Source: Neobacillus cucumis (GTDB lineage: Bacteria > Bacillota > Bacilli > Bacillales_B > DSM-18226). Taken from it: DNA of 64,000 bases. Below the pieces are notes generated by a model, which was not told where the DNA came from, did not search any database, and saw nothing but the letters and a program-made list of their open reading frames with translations. The position numbers were made by a program, and so were the translations under genes. Numbering within the stretch: position 1 is the stretch's first letter; each line of letters begins with the position of its first letter. Location of the stretch: positions 4,686 to 68,685 of the forward strand of contig NZ_JAEHGC010000020.1 in assembly GCF_016107705.1 (NCBI RefSeq), written 5' to 3'. This document shows positions 36,792-46,447 of this stretch, in pieces.

Positions 36792-37574
36792 TTATTTCTC
36801 AAATGTCACTTCTTCTCCGTAGCCGAGGGGGATGACGGCTGTTTTTGGGTAGTCTTTTAATAGTTTTTCTAGTTCTTTGTCTTTGTCGACCATGAAATCG
36901 ACTACAGGAAATGCATTGAGTAATTGGGTTAAGGCTTCAGGTGATGCCGCGGTTTCGTTAGTTGGGAAGGTATGGCTCGGTATGACGTAATGAACGTCTA
37001 ACAAATGTTTTATCGCATAGGCTGCTTCTCTCGGACCCATTGTAAAATGCCCAGAAGAGGACAATACTGCAATTTCAGGCTGATACACATCCTGAATTAA
37101 CTTCATATCGGACATCAAGGCAGTATCCCCTGAGTGGTAAACAGTATAATCATTCTTAAAATCAAAAATATAACCGGCGGCTTCTCCTGCATACACAGGG
37201 AGGCCTTCTGTTTCTCGATAGGAAGAAGTATGTTTCGCCTGAACCATCGTAACAATCACATCATCAAAGGAAACGGAGCCCCCTAAATTGATCGGCAGCA
37301 CATTTTTAATCCCTTGCTGTAGAAGAATCAGAGCCAGCTCATATTGCGCAACAATCATCATCTCAGGTTTATGTTCAATAATCTTAGCCAGCCCACTCGT
37401 ATGATCGAAATGACCGTGGGTTAGAAAAACACAGTCAAAAGATTGATAGAACGCAGCGGTATCCATATCCGGCGGAAACCCGGGATTTAAATCAAAGAAA
37501 GGATCAATCAGGTAGTTTTTCCCTTCCTTACTTTTAAAAATATACATAGCATGGCCAAGTCTTTGAATTTTCAT
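36792..37574 (-). CDS. UPF0173-type MBL-fold metal-dependent hydrolase
   Basis: 260 residues. N-terminal IQRLGHAMYIF, metal motif THGHFDHTSG (about 56-65), HSGDTALMSD and SHTFPTN. This is the UlaG/UPF0173-like branch of the metallo-beta-lactamase superfamily; the substrate is unknown. The ATG at 37574 has GGAGG 8 nt upstream; a start at 37604 would overlap that site. Stand-alone. Confidence 0.83.
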   Translation of the reverse strand: MKIQRLGHAMYIFKSKEGKNYLIDPFFDLNPGFPPDMDTAAFYQSFDCVFLTHGHFDHTSGLAKIIEHKPEMMIVAQYELALILLQQGIKNVLPINLGGSVSFDDVIVTMVQAKHTSSYRETEGLPVYAGEAAGYIFDFKNDYTVYHSGDTALMSDMKLIQDVYQPEIAVLSSSGHFTMGPREAAYAIKHLLDVHYVIPSHTFPTNETAASPEALTQLLNAFPVVDFMVDKDKELEKLLKDYPKTAVIPLGYGEEVTFEK

Positions 37575-37775
37575 CGTGAGACCTCCTATTGGGAATAAGA
37601 CCAAAACTATTGTATTTTCAGTATGGGTAATTTAGAACCTATGGAAATTTGTGAAACCCTCGCTATGCTTCAATAATCCTTTGAAAAAAGTACAAGTTAC
37701 CTATTTTCTATAAAATTTAAACTAAATATGTTAATATTCGTATAAAGAAACAAAGAAAATAAGGAGATGTATGTA

Positions 37776-38150
37776 TTGTTCCTTTCAGAACTTCACTCAG
37801 AAGAGAGAGAAGCATTTCTTGAATTAGCTAACTTAATTGCCGCGATTGACGGGAATCGATCTATATTTGAAGAAACTATTCTAACTAAATATAAAAAGGA
37901 AATGGAACTCGAGGATTATCAATTAAAGGGCCTTGCCATCGAGGATATACTCAAGATATTCAAATCGGAACGTTCCAAAAATATCGTCTTAGTTGAACTT
38001 TTTAAATTAATCTATTCAGATGGAGTGTTTCATCATCAAGAGAGCGAATCTGTCCAAATCATCAAGAAATACTTCGGATTTGATTCGAATGAATTCGCAA
38101 GCTTCAAGGATTGGATTATAAAAATTAAAGAATTATCATTTGAAAAATAA
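37776..38150 (+). CDS. TerB-like helical protein
   Basis: About 124 acidic, all-helical residues, with FLELANLIAAIDG near the start and LVELFKLIYSDGVFHHQES in the middle. This is the internal duplication with Asp-containing turns seen in TerB/DjlA-like domains, which bind metal in some members. The TTG at 37776 is 9 nt after AAGGAG; the ATG at 37767 directly abuts that site. Function unknown. Convergent with the EamA transporter gene through a shared terminator. Confidence 0.65.
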   Translation: MFLSELHSEEREAFLELANLIAAIDGNRSIFEETILTKYKKEMELEDYQLKGLAIEDILKIFKSERSKNIVLVELFKLIYSDGVFHHQESESVQIIKKYFGFDSNEFASFKDWIIKIKELSFEK

Positions 38151-38179
38151 AAAAGAGCTTGCCCCAAGCTCTTTTTTAT
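38149..38179. terminator. Bidirectional terminator
   Basis: AAAAAAGAGCTT and AAGCTCTTTTTT enclose GCCCC. It overlaps both gene ends. Confidence 0.9.
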
Positions 38180-39162
38180 TTGTAAAGTTGCTCCTCAGTC
38201 CGCCGCCATCTTTTAAAACCAAACAAGCCCTTTTTCCCTTTCTGATTCACAGCCATTAAACCCACAGCTACAAGTAGAAGAGCCACAATTGTATTAACCG
38301 TTATATGTTCACCCGGTAAAAACATCGCGGATAAAATGGTCCCGGAAACGGGTACAACGAACTTATAAAGGGAAACTTCTCCCGCTTTATTATACTTGAG
38401 CAAAGAGGTCCACAATGCGAAGGCCGCTGCGGATAAAAAGACTGCATACCCCAATAGCACCCACGCATTCACCGTAAAGTCAAAAGCATGTGGTTTAAGA
38501 TTTGGGGTTCCCACCACGAGCATGATCAGCGAACCAGTGAACATTTGCCACCCAGTTAAGGCAAACGGATGAAGATTTGCAGAAAGGCGCTTGGATAAAA
38601 AGGTACCGAAAGTACTGGCTAATCCAGAAAGCAGCATAAATCCTTCTCCATAAAACGAAAAATCCAGTGAGGCATCCTGTCCCCAATTGGACAGCACAAT
38701 ACCCCCAAAACCAGTAATCAACCCAAAAACCTTCCGCCAATCTAAGCGGTCATCCTTATAAACAAAATGTGCCAGAAAAACAACGAAAAATACACCGCTG
38801 GAGTTTAAAATCGATGCCTTCATCCCCGATGTGTGGGCCAATCCATTATAAAAAAAGAAATAACTTAAACTCGTTGTAAACAGCCCTAAACCAATAATGG
38901 CAGGCCATTGCCGCCTGTTTACTTTGAGCGCCTTACGATCAACGCAGAGCATGAAAAATAGCAGCAGTAATGACGACATCATGAAACGGATTCCCGCAAA
39001 AACAACTTTTGCCGATAAATCGTCTTCTGCCATGCCAAGCTCATCATAACTTAGTTTTAAAACCGGAAAGGCACTCCCCCATAAAACCGAGCAAAACACG
39101 GCAACCACGATGACCCAATATTTATTTGTAAAAAAATGCGTATATCCCCTTTGCTGGTTCAT
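38176..39162 (-). CDS. EamA/DMT-superfamily transporter
   Basis: 328 residues, ten hydrophobic helices in two five-helix EamA repeats. VLWGSAFPVLKLS near the start and SGTILSAMFLPGEHITVNTIVALLLVAVGL near the end are typical drug/metabolite exporter motifs. The substrate is unknown. The basic C-terminal tail faces the cytoplasm. Confidence 0.85.
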   Translation of the reverse strand: MNQQRGYTHFFTNKYWVIVVAVFCSVLWGSAFPVLKLSYDELGMAEDDLSAKVVFAGIRFMMSSLLLLFFMLCVDRKALKVNRRQWPAIIGLGLFTTSLSYFFFYNGLAHTSGMKASILNSSGVFFVVFLAHFVYKDDRLDWRKVFGLITGFGGIVLSNWGQDASLDFSFYGEGFMLLSGLASTFGTFLSKRLSANLHPFALTGWQMFTGSLIMLVVGTPNLKPHAFDFTVNAWVLLGYAVFLSAAAFALWTSLLKYNKAGEVSLYKFVVPVSGTILSAMFLPGEHITVNTIVALLLVAVGLMAVNQKGKKGLFGFKRWRRTEEQLYK

Positions 39163-39298
39163 ACAAGTCTACTCCAAAAATTACGTCGTCTATTACTCTA
39201 GTTAGCCATTATACACGAGACTGAAAGGGCTTGCACTAGTAATTAGTAATAATGGAAAAATGATATGATAGAAATAAAATCATTTTTGGAGGACGTAT

Positions 39299-39751
39299 AT
39301 GGGCTATATTGAAGATTTGCGCAAAGTCATCGGAACCCGTCCGCTTATTTTAGTAGGCGCAGTAGTGGGTGTGATCAATGAACAAGGAGAAATTCTTTTA
39401 CAAAAACGGCCGGAGGGAATCTGGGCCCTTCCAGGCGGTCTCCTCGAATTAGGGGAGTCTGCTGAAGAGGCGGGAAGAAGGGAAGTCTTTGAAGAAACAG
39501 GAGTTGAAATTGGCCAGCTCGAGCTGGTAGACGTTTTTTCAGGAAAGCAGTATTTCAGAAAGCTGGAAAATGGCGATGAATTCTATCCAGTCACCATCGT
39601 TTATGTTTCAAAAGATGTAAAAAACCATACCATCATAGTAGATGGTGAGGAATCCATTGATGCGCGGTTCTTTCCTATACAAGAATTACCAGAAGGAACA
39701 AGTCCATTGGTTTGGAAGGTAATTCAAAAATGGGGAGAAAAACTACTTTAG
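39299..39751 (+). CDS. NUDIX hydrolase
   Basis: 150 residues. A complete Nudix box GX5EX7REUXEEXGU is visible from GGLLELGES to [11 protein letters not shown] (about 43-68). It would hydrolyse a nucleoside diphosphate derivative; the substrate is undetermined. GGAGG lies 6 nt before the ATG. Stand-alone. Confidence 0.9.
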   Translation: MGYIEDLRKVIGTRPLILVGAVVGVINEQGEILLQKRPEGIWALPGGLLELGESAEEAGRREVFEETGVEIGQLELVDVFSGKQYFRKLENGDEFYPVTIVYVSKDVKNHTIIVDGEESIDARFFPIQELPEGTSPLVWKVIQKWGEKLL

Positions 39752-39917
39752 TGAGGAGACTGTCTCTAAGTCAAGTTGTCCCGAATAAGCTCGGTTATGT
39801 CAGCCAAAAAGCCCTACCAGTCCTTTCATACTAGGCTAATAGTATTCATGAAAAAATATTCTAACAGATTAAAAAACGTTTACAAATATGTTACTGAGGT
39901 CAAGTTACAAAGGGAGA

Positions 39918-39961
39918 AAATAGCGGTAAAACCCCAATGCTATAATATTTACCGCTATTTC
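39918..39961 (+). terminator. Long hairpin in the NUDIX-LysM gap
   Basis: AAATAGCGGTAAA and TTTACCGCTATTT form a 13-bp perfect stem around a 17-nt loop that contains TATAAT. The T-run is short, so it may be a terminator or an operator. A cre-like AGAAAGCGTTTGCA follows at about 39975. The rest of 39752-40044 shows nothing coding. Confidence 0.5.
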
Positions 39962-40044
39962 TATAGTTTGTAATAGAAAGCGTTTGCAGGACCATGTATT
40001 CTATAAATTTACTATATTACCACTTTGTGTGGATGTGCATTAAC

Positions 40045-40087
40045 TTACTTTTCATTATTATATCTATGTATTAATAATGAAAAGTAA
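40045..40087. repeat. 16-bp perfect inverted repeat abutting a ribosome binding site
   Basis: TTACTTTTCATTATTA (40045-40060) and its exact complement (40072-40087) are separated by 11 bp. The right arm ends at AAGTAA, directly before GGAAG, the ribosome binding site of the wall hydrolase. It could be an operator or an RNA hairpin that controls translation. Confidence 0.85.
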
Positions 40088-40100
40088 GGAAGTGCTACAG

Positions 40101-41396
40101 TTGAAAAAAAATCTAGTCACAGCAGCTGCAACGGCCGGGCTTGTACTTACTGCATTTGGAGCCACTGCCAATGCACAAGAGCCTACATACACGGTTCATC
40201 CTGGCGACAGCCTTTGGAAAATCTCTCATTTACAAAATGTATCGATCAATCACCTTAAAGAGTGGAACCATCTTTCAAGTGATCGAATTTATGTAAATCA
40301 AAAATTATCCCTTACCTATACGGTAAAGCCTGGTGATAGTCTATGGAAACTAGCGAGAGCGAATGATACCACTGTTAGTGAGCTGAAAAGCTTGAATGGA
40401 TTATCATCAGATTTGATTCGTATTGGCCAGCAATTGAAAATACCAAATTCAAAAACTAGTACTCAAGTTTCTACACTGGCTATCTCTGTTAACCAAAAAT
40501 ATGTTGTTAAAAAAGGGGACACGCTATCTGAGCTTGGTGCTCGTTTTAATCTATCCGTTTCACAGCTTAAAAATATCAACCACTTAACATCAGACCGCAT
40601 TCGTGTAGGACAAACTCTAAGTGTGAGTGGTGCCCAATCAACATCTGCTTCGTATAAAGTTTCTGAAGTTCCAACCAGAAAAGTTACCAAATCCAATACG
40701 AAAGCAGCGAAACGAGTGGAGATCATTAAAAGTGTAGTGGCTAAATCCGAAGCGAAAACGGCGGTAAAAGCTGCCGCGCCTTCAGAGACAAAGGTGCCTC
40801 AAAAACCGGCCGTGAAGTCCAGCTCTACAGAGACTCAAAAATCTGAAGGAAACACTTATTCAAAAGAGTCTGTAAAACCAGCAGCACCCTCGACATCAAC
40901 AGCGGTCCAAAAACCAGTTGAAAAGCCGGAAACAAATGCGGTCCAAAAACCTGCTGAGAAGCCAGAAACAAATGTGACCCAACAACCAGCAGTGAAACCA
41001 CAAGCAGAGGTTACTCAGAAGCCTGCTGTTAATTCAGCATCAAAGGTTCAAGAAGTAATTGCTGAAGCTCAAAAATACATTGGCACACCATACCGCTGGG
41101 GTGGAAATACACCTAGTGGTTTTGATTGCAGCGGTTTCACGAAATACGTATTTGATCATGTAGGAATTTCATTGCCTAGAACAACCAGTACACAATGGAG
41201 CGCAACCACTCCAGTTGGTTCGCCAAGCGTAGGGGACCTAGTCTTTTTTGAAACTTACAAAACAGGTCCATCACATGTTGGAATCTATTTAGGCAACAAT
41301 AAATTTATTAGTGCAGCAGACCAAGGTGTTGTTATCTCCGACATGACAGTATCCTATTGGAAAACAAGATACTTGGGTGCGAGATCTCCTTATTAA
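40101..41396 (+). CDS. Secreted peptidoglycan endopeptidase, 3x LysM + NlpC/P60
   Basis: 431 residues. Signal peptide about 1-26 (ends NAQA/Q). Three LysM domains (about 29-73, 74-120, 135-180), each opening YTVHPGDSLW-, YTVKPGDSLW- or YVVKKGDTLS-like. A low-complexity Lys/Pro/Glu/Thr linker (about 195-310) has repeated KPAEKPETN-type units. The NlpC/P60 domain (about 315-431) has catalytic Cys in FDCSGFT and His in SHVGIYLG. It should cleave stem peptides (gamma-D-Glu-mDAP). The TTG start with AAGGAAG 8 nt upstream gives a normal signal peptide. Confidence 0.93.
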   Translation: MKKNLVTAAATAGLVLTAFGATANAQEPTYTVHPGDSLWKISHLQNVSINHLKEWNHLSSDRIYVNQKLSLTYTVKPGDSLWKLARANDTTVSELKSLNGLSSDLIRIGQQLKIPNSKTSTQVSTLAISVNQKYVVKKGDTLSELGARFNLSVSQLKNINHLTSDRIRVGQTLSVSGAQSTSASYKVSEVPTRKVTKSNTKAAKRVEIIKSVVAKSEAKTAVKAAAPSETKVPQKPAVKSSSTETQKSEGNTYSKESVKPAAPSTSTAVQKPVEKPETNAVQKPAEKPETNVTQQPAVKPQAEVTQKPAVNSASKVQEVIAEAQKYIGTPYRWGGNTPSGFDCSGFTKYVFDHVGISLPRTTSTQWSATTPVGSPSVGDLVFFETYKTGPSHVGIYLGNNKFISAADQGVVISDMTVSYWKTRYLGARSPY

Positions 41397-41429
41397 TGTA
41401 GCCAAATATAAATAAATGTTGATTTATAG

Positions 41430-41472
41430 TACCTGCCTCTAACTGATATAATGTTAGGGCAGGTACTTTTTT
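41430..41472 (+). terminator. Terminator after the wall hydrolase
   Basis: GTACCTGCC..CTAAC and GTTAG..GGCAGGTAC form a long stem and are followed by TTTTTTG. Confidence 0.9.
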
Positions 41473-41536
41473 GTTATCAATTCTCAGTAATGGTGCAACG
41501 AAAATTACAGATTTATAAAGGAAGTCGGAATACGGA

Positions 41537-42835
41537 ATGTTTAAAATCGGATTAGTCGGCCTTGAAGCTTCGATAAAACAGATTTTAGATTTGGCAGAAG
41601 AATATAAACAGGAATTAGAGATCATCTCTTTCCCCTATATAGATATCGATGAAGTAGAGAACATTGTAAAAGAACATCACTCCCGTGTGCATGCATGGCT
41701 TTTTTCTGGTCCACTCCCCTATGAAATTGGGAAAAGGACATTGGGTACAGATATGATCATGGTCCATGTTCCCGCTACGGAATCAGGCTTTTTTAAAGCC
41801 TTTTTAGAGTTGAGTGATGAACTAGGGAGATTGATTAAAAAACTTAGCATAGATACGATGACGACAAACAATATAAGCGAGGAAGCTTTATCACAACTTA
41901 AAATAAAAAAAACAACGGTCTATACAAAAGCATTTGAGTTAGATGTTAATACGAATGAATTGTTGCAATTTCACCTAGATTTATGGAATCAAGGAAAAAC
42001 AGAAGGAGTTTTAACTTGTTTCCCATCCGTTTGCGAAGCATTAAGAGAGAAGGGAATTCCTGCCTACCGAATGTCGATGACATTGATGGAAATTCGGCAA
42101 ACGCTTCGAATCCTTTTGGAAAAAGTAAAGACCTCCTATTTTAAAGATAGACAAATTGGCGTTGAAATCATAGAGGTTGAATATTTTAACAGAGTAGCAG
42201 AGGAAATGAAAACCCCTTACCATTTACAGTACTTAGAGCTCAGACTAAAAGAAATGATGATTCAACTGGGCGAAAAAATAAATGGGTCTTTTTCTGAGAA
42301 GGGGAACGGCCGATACATGATTTTTAGCTCCCGCGGCGCAATTGAACGGGAAATTGCCTCACTTGAAGAAACCGTTCAAAAATTGGCATTTGAGGCAGAA
42401 ACGACTGTTGCTGTAGGAATTGGTTTCGGAGAGACTGCCTATGCTGCGGAAATCAATGCGTTTCGTGCCATACAACATTCTAAGGAAATGAAGAAACGCG
42501 AAATTGTTATGGTTCAAGATGATGGAAAAATTATCGAATCACCCGGCCAAAACAATGAATTACAATATGAAATACGTTCCCAAAATGAAATCCTTATTGA
42601 AAAATTAAAAAAAGGAAATATCAGTGTTAAAACGTATAAAAAAATCGTTGCCCTTATTCAAAAAATGGGTTGGCATGATTTTACAACCAAAGATTTAGCG
42701 ACACATCTTGAGATGACAGAGCGTAATGTGCGCCGTATTGTAACCGATATGTGTGAAGTTGAGTTGGCAAAATATGTAGGCCAGGAGGCATTTGCCAATC
42801 GTGGAAGACCGAGTAAAATATATCGTTTGTTATAA
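41537..42835 (+). CDS. Transcriptional regulator with GGDEF-like and C-terminal HTH domains
   Basis: 432 residues. An N-terminal ligand-type region (about 1-180) begins MFKIGLVGLEASIKQ; a degenerate GGDEF-like segment (about 230-345) includes VAVGIGFGETAYAAEINAF. The C-terminal winged helix-turn-helix (about 365-430) has FTTKDLATHLEMTERNVRRIV and RGRPSKIYRLL. No catalytic GGDEF residues are visible. It directly precedes the M20 hydrolase/DUF3311/symporter genes and probably controls them. Family placement near PucR/CdaR-like activators is an inference from architecture. Confidence 0.7.
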   Translation: MFKIGLVGLEASIKQILDLAEEYKQELEIISFPYIDIDEVENIVKEHHSRVHAWLFSGPLPYEIGKRTLGTDMIMVHVPATESGFFKAFLELSDELGRLIKKLSIDTMTTNNISEEALSQLKIKKTTVYTKAFELDVNTNELLQFHLDLWNQGKTEGVLTCFPSVCEALREKGIPAYRMSMTLMEIRQTLRILLEKVKTSYFKDRQIGVEIIEVEYFNRVAEEMKTPYHLQYLELRLKEMMIQLGEKINGSFSEKGNGRYMIFSSRGAIEREIASLEETVQKLAFEAETTVAVGIGFGETAYAAEINAFRAIQHSKEMKKREIVMVQDDGKIIESPGQNNELQYEIRSQNEILIEKLKKGNISVKTYKKIVALIQKMGWHDFTTKDLATHLEMTERNVRRIVTDMCEVELAKYVGQEAFANRGRPSKIYRLL

Positions 42836-42868
42836 GCATCCACAGTTTTGGGTGCTTATTTTTTTTTC
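42833..42868 (+). terminator. Terminator after the regulator
   Basis: ATAAGCA and TGCTTAT form a stem around TCCACAGTTTTGGG and are followed by nine T residues. The regulator is therefore transcribed separately from the operon it faces. Confidence 0.8.
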
Positions 42869-43000
42869 TTATTCAGGTACCTAAAGAATATCACATTCAT
42901 AAAATTCAAAAAACTATTGAAACTTAACTTGCGAACCTATATACTTCATTTAAGGAATTTTTTCCTTAAACTAACCAAAAATAAAAAGGAGCTGATGTAC

Positions 43001-44188
43001 ATGTCCCAAACGATAACGATGAATGATTTAATCGAAGAGGTTAAAGAGGAAGTGATTGGCTGGCGAAGATATTTACATATGTATCCGGAGCTATCCTTTC
43101 AGGAAGTAAAAACAGCCCAATATGTTTATGAAACATTAAAGACTTTTGGTGATCTGGAAATTTCACGTCCGACAAAAACAAGTATTATGGCCCGGTTGAA
43201 GGGGCAGCAGCCGGGAAAGGTAATCGCACTGCGGGCGGATATGGATGCGCTTCCAATTGAGGAGGAGAATGATTTTAACTTTGTTTCACGGAATTTAGGT
43301 GTCATGCATGCTTGCGGTCATGATGGGCATACAGCGATGCTTTTAGGCGCTGTAAAGATTCTGACAAAGTTAAAGGGGCAAATAAGGGGGGAGGTTCGCT
43401 TTCTATTCCAACATGCCGAGGAGCAGCCGCCAGGCGGTGCCCAAGAAATGGTGAACGCAGGTGTCCTCGAAGGAGTAGAATCAATCCTTGGTGCCCATCT
43501 GGTTTCTACTCTTCCACTTGGGAAAATTGGTTTGAGTTATGGGCCGATGATGGCCGGAGCGGATACGTTTAAAATTACCGTTTTAGGTAAGGGAGGACAT
43601 GCCTCACAACCCGATCAAACGATTGATCCGATTGCGATTGGAGCCCAGGTGGTAACGAATCTCCAGCATATTGTTTCAAGATATCAGGATGCTCAGGAAA
43701 CTTCCGTGATTTCAGTAACCCAGTTCCATGCGGGAAGTGCGATAAATGTAATTCCAAGTACGGTAACGATTGGAGGGTCCGTTCGATGTTTTAACCCGGA
43801 CTTGCAGAAGAAGATACCGAACTTTATTGATCGCATTGTAAAGGGACTTACGGAAGCACATGGAGCCACCTATCAATTTAATTATCAGTTCGGTTACGCC
43901 CCTGTTATAAATGATGAGGAAGTTACGAGAGTAATAGACGAAACGGTTTGTGAAGTTTTTGGAGAAGAATGCCGGGAGTTGGTCAAGCCAATGATGGCAA
44001 GTGAAGATTTTTCCGCCTTTCAAAAAGTAGTACCAGGATCATATGTTTCAATTGGTGCCGGTAATGCAGAAAAAGGGATTATCTATCCACACCATCATCC
44101 CAAGTTTACAATTGACGAACAAGCTTTAGCGGATGGAACGAAGTTATTGGTCCACGGAACTTTGAAACTATTAAATCAAAACGATTAG
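43001..44188 (+). CDS. M20D amidohydrolase (N-acyl-amino acid/hippurate hydrolase-like)
   Basis: 395 residues of the M20D family. Metal and catalytic residues: RADMDALPIEEEN, HACGHDGHTAML, QHAEEQPPGGA and the final His in YPHHHPKFTIDE. The YHHHH-like HPKFTIDE end is typical of IAA-amino acid/hippurate hydrolases. The ATG at 43001 lies 9 nt after AAGGAG; longer in-frame forms have no site. It is the first gene of an operon with a Na+ symporter, suggesting uptake and deacylation of an N-acylated amino acid. Confidence 0.88.
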   Translation: MSQTITMNDLIEEVKEEVIGWRRYLHMYPELSFQEVKTAQYVYETLKTFGDLEISRPTKTSIMARLKGQQPGKVIALRADMDALPIEEENDFNFVSRNLGVMHACGHDGHTAMLLGAVKILTKLKGQIRGEVRFLFQHAEEQPPGGAQEMVNAGVLEGVESILGAHLVSTLPLGKIGLSYGPMMAGADTFKITVLGKGGHASQPDQTIDPIAIGAQVVTNLQHIVSRYQDAQETSVISVTQFHAGSAINVIPSTVTIGGSVRCFNPDLQKKIPNFIDRIVKGLTEAHGATYQFNYQFGYAPVINDEEVTRVIDETVCEVFGEECRELVKPMMASEDFSAFQKVVPGSYVSIGAGNAEKGIIYPHHHPKFTIDEQALADGTKLLVHGTLKLLNQND

Positions 44189-44200
44189 GGGGATGAGGGA

Positions 44201-44401
44201 ATGAAATCCATCTATTGGCTAGCCATTATTCCATTTCTTGGCCTTGTTGCAGGGGCTTTATTTACAAATAGAATGACTCCTTATGTGCTCGGAATGCCGT
44301 TTTTTCACTTTTGGATTGTACTCTGGTCTTTTTTAACCACAGGAATCCTTGGAATTATCTATATTTTAGATCCAGCTAACCGGGAGGAGAATTCAAAATG
44401 A
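44201..44401 (+). CDS. DUF3311 small membrane protein
   Basis: 66 residues, two helices, with the DUF3311 pattern (IPFLGLVAGALFTNR, YVLGMPFFHFWIVLW). These proteins are usually encoded just before a sodium:solute symporter, as YhdT-like partners. Here the last 4 nt (ATGA) overlap the symporter start, so translation is coupled. Confidence 0.9.
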   Translation: MKSIYWLAIIPFLGLVAGALFTNRMTPYVLGMPFFHFWIVLWSFLTTGILGIIYILDPANREENSK

Positions 44402-45879
44402 ATATTGCCGTGCTATTCATCTTGTCATTTTTCGTCGTTTCTGTTGCTATAGGGATTTGGGCAAAAAAAGGGAAAGAAATGAACTTGGAACAATGGTCGG
44501 TGGGGGGCCGCGGAATGGGAACCCTGTTGATTTTCCTTTTGTCAGCTGGTGAAATGTATACGACCTTTACCTTTTTAGGAGCAAGCGGTTCTGCTTATCG
44601 GGATGGGGGTTCGATTTTTAGTATCGTCACATACGGCTGCCTGGCCACGGTCATTTCCTATTTTGTATTTCCTGCGATTTGGAGGTATGCAAAGCAACAC
44701 AAATTAGTTTCTCAATCTGATTTTTTTGTAAAAAAATATCAGAGTCCTTACCTTGGAGTTCTTGTTGCCGTGATTGGGATTGTGGCATGTACTTGCTACT
44801 TAGTACTTCAATTCAAAGGCTTAGGCTATATCGTGACGGCAACTTCTTATGGGGTCATCTCTTCTAAGGCTGCCATTTGGGTAGGAGCCCTTGGGGTAAC
44901 CATTTTTGTGATGATTTCTGGTATTCACGGTTCTGCTCTGACATCGATTTTGAAGGATATTTTGATTCTAGGTATTGTGGTATTTTTAGGAGTTTATTTC
45001 CCTATACATTATTACGGCGGTATTCATCCGATGTTCGACGCGATCAATCAAGCGAAACCAAATTTCCCTATACTTCCTGAACAGGGGATGAGCGTATCGT
45101 GGTATATATCGACTGTTATCTTAAGTTCCATCGGATTCTATATGTGGCCGCATGGGTTTTCTCCCGTTTTTGCAGCCTCTAGCGAAAAGGCTTTGCGAAA
45201 AAATGCAGCCCTCATGCCCATTTACCAATTGATTCTGTTGTTTGCCTTTTTTGTAGGGTTTGCAGCCATTTTACAAACACCAGGATTAGAAGGAAGTGCA
45301 GCTGATTTAATCTTACTCAAGTTTTCCAAACAGGCATTTGATCCGTGGTTTGTCGGACTGATTGGCGGTGCCGGCGTGTTAGCAGCTTTAGTACCAAGTT
45401 CTTTACTATTGATGACGATTTCAACTTTGTTTGCTAAAAATATTTATCAGGTATTCTCTCCAGCCGCAACGGACAATCAGATTGCAAAACTAGTAAAATA
45501 TCTCGTTCCGTTTATCTCACTTGCAGCTATTTATTTGACTTTTAAAGGTGGAAATAGCCTTTTTAGTATCGCCATCATCGCTTACAATTTTATTACTCAA
45601 CTTGCCCCTGCCTTTTTTGCCAGCTTGATGAAAAAGAATTTTGTGACGAAACAGGGTGCCTTTGCCGGGATTATCATTGGCGGTGTGTTGGTGTCCTTTA
45701 TGGATTTAGGGAATATAAAAATTGCCGAGCTATTCCCGCATCTTCCCCAAGCCATTAAAGACTTGAACGATGGAATAATCGCCTTATTTATTAATATTAT
45801 CGTTTTATTAATTGTTAGCTTAGTAACAAAAAAAGCGGCATCAACTCATCAGAAGGCTGAGGTTTTGGAGACCATATAG
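44398..45879 (+). CDS. Sodium:solute symporter (SSS family)
   Basis: 493 residues with about 13 membrane helices. GGRGMGTLLIFLLSAGEMYTTFTFLG near residues 36-60 is the family's substrate/sodium site region, and GLIGGAGVLAALVPSSLLLM is the second sodium-site helix. Together with the DUF3311 partner it resembles pantothenate/carboxylate-type SSS carriers. The upstream M20 hydrolase suggests an N-acyl amino acid or peptide-like substrate. Confidence 0.88.
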   Translation: MNIAVLFILSFFVVSVAIGIWAKKGKEMNLEQWSVGGRGMGTLLIFLLSAGEMYTTFTFLGASGSAYRDGGSIFSIVTYGCLATVISYFVFPAIWRYAKQHKLVSQSDFFVKKYQSPYLGVLVAVIGIVACTCYLVLQFKGLGYIVTATSYGVISSKAAIWVGALGVTIFVMISGIHGSALTSILKDILILGIVVFLGVYFPIHYYGGIHPMFDAINQAKPNFPILPEQGMSVSWYISTVILSSIGFYMWPHGFSPVFAASSEKALRKNAALMPIYQLILLFAFFVGFAAILQTPGLEGSAADLILLKFSKQAFDPWFVGLIGGAGVLAALVPSSLLLMTISTLFAKNIYQVFSPAATDNQIAKLVKYLVPFISLAAIYLTFKGGNSLFSIAIIAYNFITQLAPAFFASLMKKNFVTKQGAFAGIIIGGVLVSFMDLGNIKIAELFPHLPQAIKDLNDGIIALFINIIVLLIVSLVTKKAASTHQKAEVLETI

Positions 45880-46447
45880 GAAAGTATAAAAAATAATCTG
45901 CAGGATTCCATAAAAGGGATCCTCTTTTCTGTTTAGCCATTTTGTTTTGAAACGGATCTCTTCTTTTTTCCACGGTTTAAATACTGATATACAAAAAATG
46001 GAAATGGTAAGCAAGATTTGAATCATGACGGCGTATTGTCTAAGCATATGGTTGTGTATAAATACGGGGTTATTCAATGCAGCAGCCTTTTCCGCCTCAA
46101 GGATCGCCATATTGGCTATCATTAACTTATCTACAATAAAAATTCCCATTACTGTTTGGATAATAAATAGGATCCATTTGACCGTAACCCATCGATGCTT
46201 AAAAAATTCCCAATTTGTAAAAAATCCATAGATGAAGCGACCAATAAAGTCCCGACAGCTCCAATTCTGACAATCTGGTCACTAATGATCACAATTCTTT
46301 TATAGGTCTCAAACGTTGCATTATAGGTGGCTAATTTATCCCGTAATTTAAAGCAAAGGAACTCATAATGCCGCCAAAAAATAATGCTACCAATATAATA
46401 TGAATCACCTTTAACCATTTCATCCCAAATGGGCCAAACTTCTTCAT
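45880..46447 (-). pseudogene. Four-helix membrane protein gene with two frameshifts
   Basis: Starting at ATG 46447 (AAGGAGG 6 nt upstream), the frame reads MKKFGPFGMKWLKVIHI... to GIN, then hits TAG near 46335. The next frame continues (LATYNATFETYKRIVIISDQ, IGAVGTLLVAS) until about 46232, and the third carries YGFFTNWEFFKHRWVTVKW, MGIFIVDKLM and VFKPWKK. Each change fits loss of one base, one in a short T-run. The rebuilt protein has four helices and looks like a DUF2269-type membrane protein. Sequencing error is an alternative for one but less so for both. Confidence 0.8.
45902..45932 (+). terminator. Terminator after the symporter
   Basis: AGGATTCC and GGGATCCT enclose ATAAAA and are followed by CTTTTC. 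Modest strength. Confidence 0.55.

Noticed and set aside
39776..39973. 65-codon open frame between the NUDIX and LysM genes
   Set aside because: No ribosome binding site, no recognisable protein, and it runs into the AAATAGCGGTAAA hairpin.
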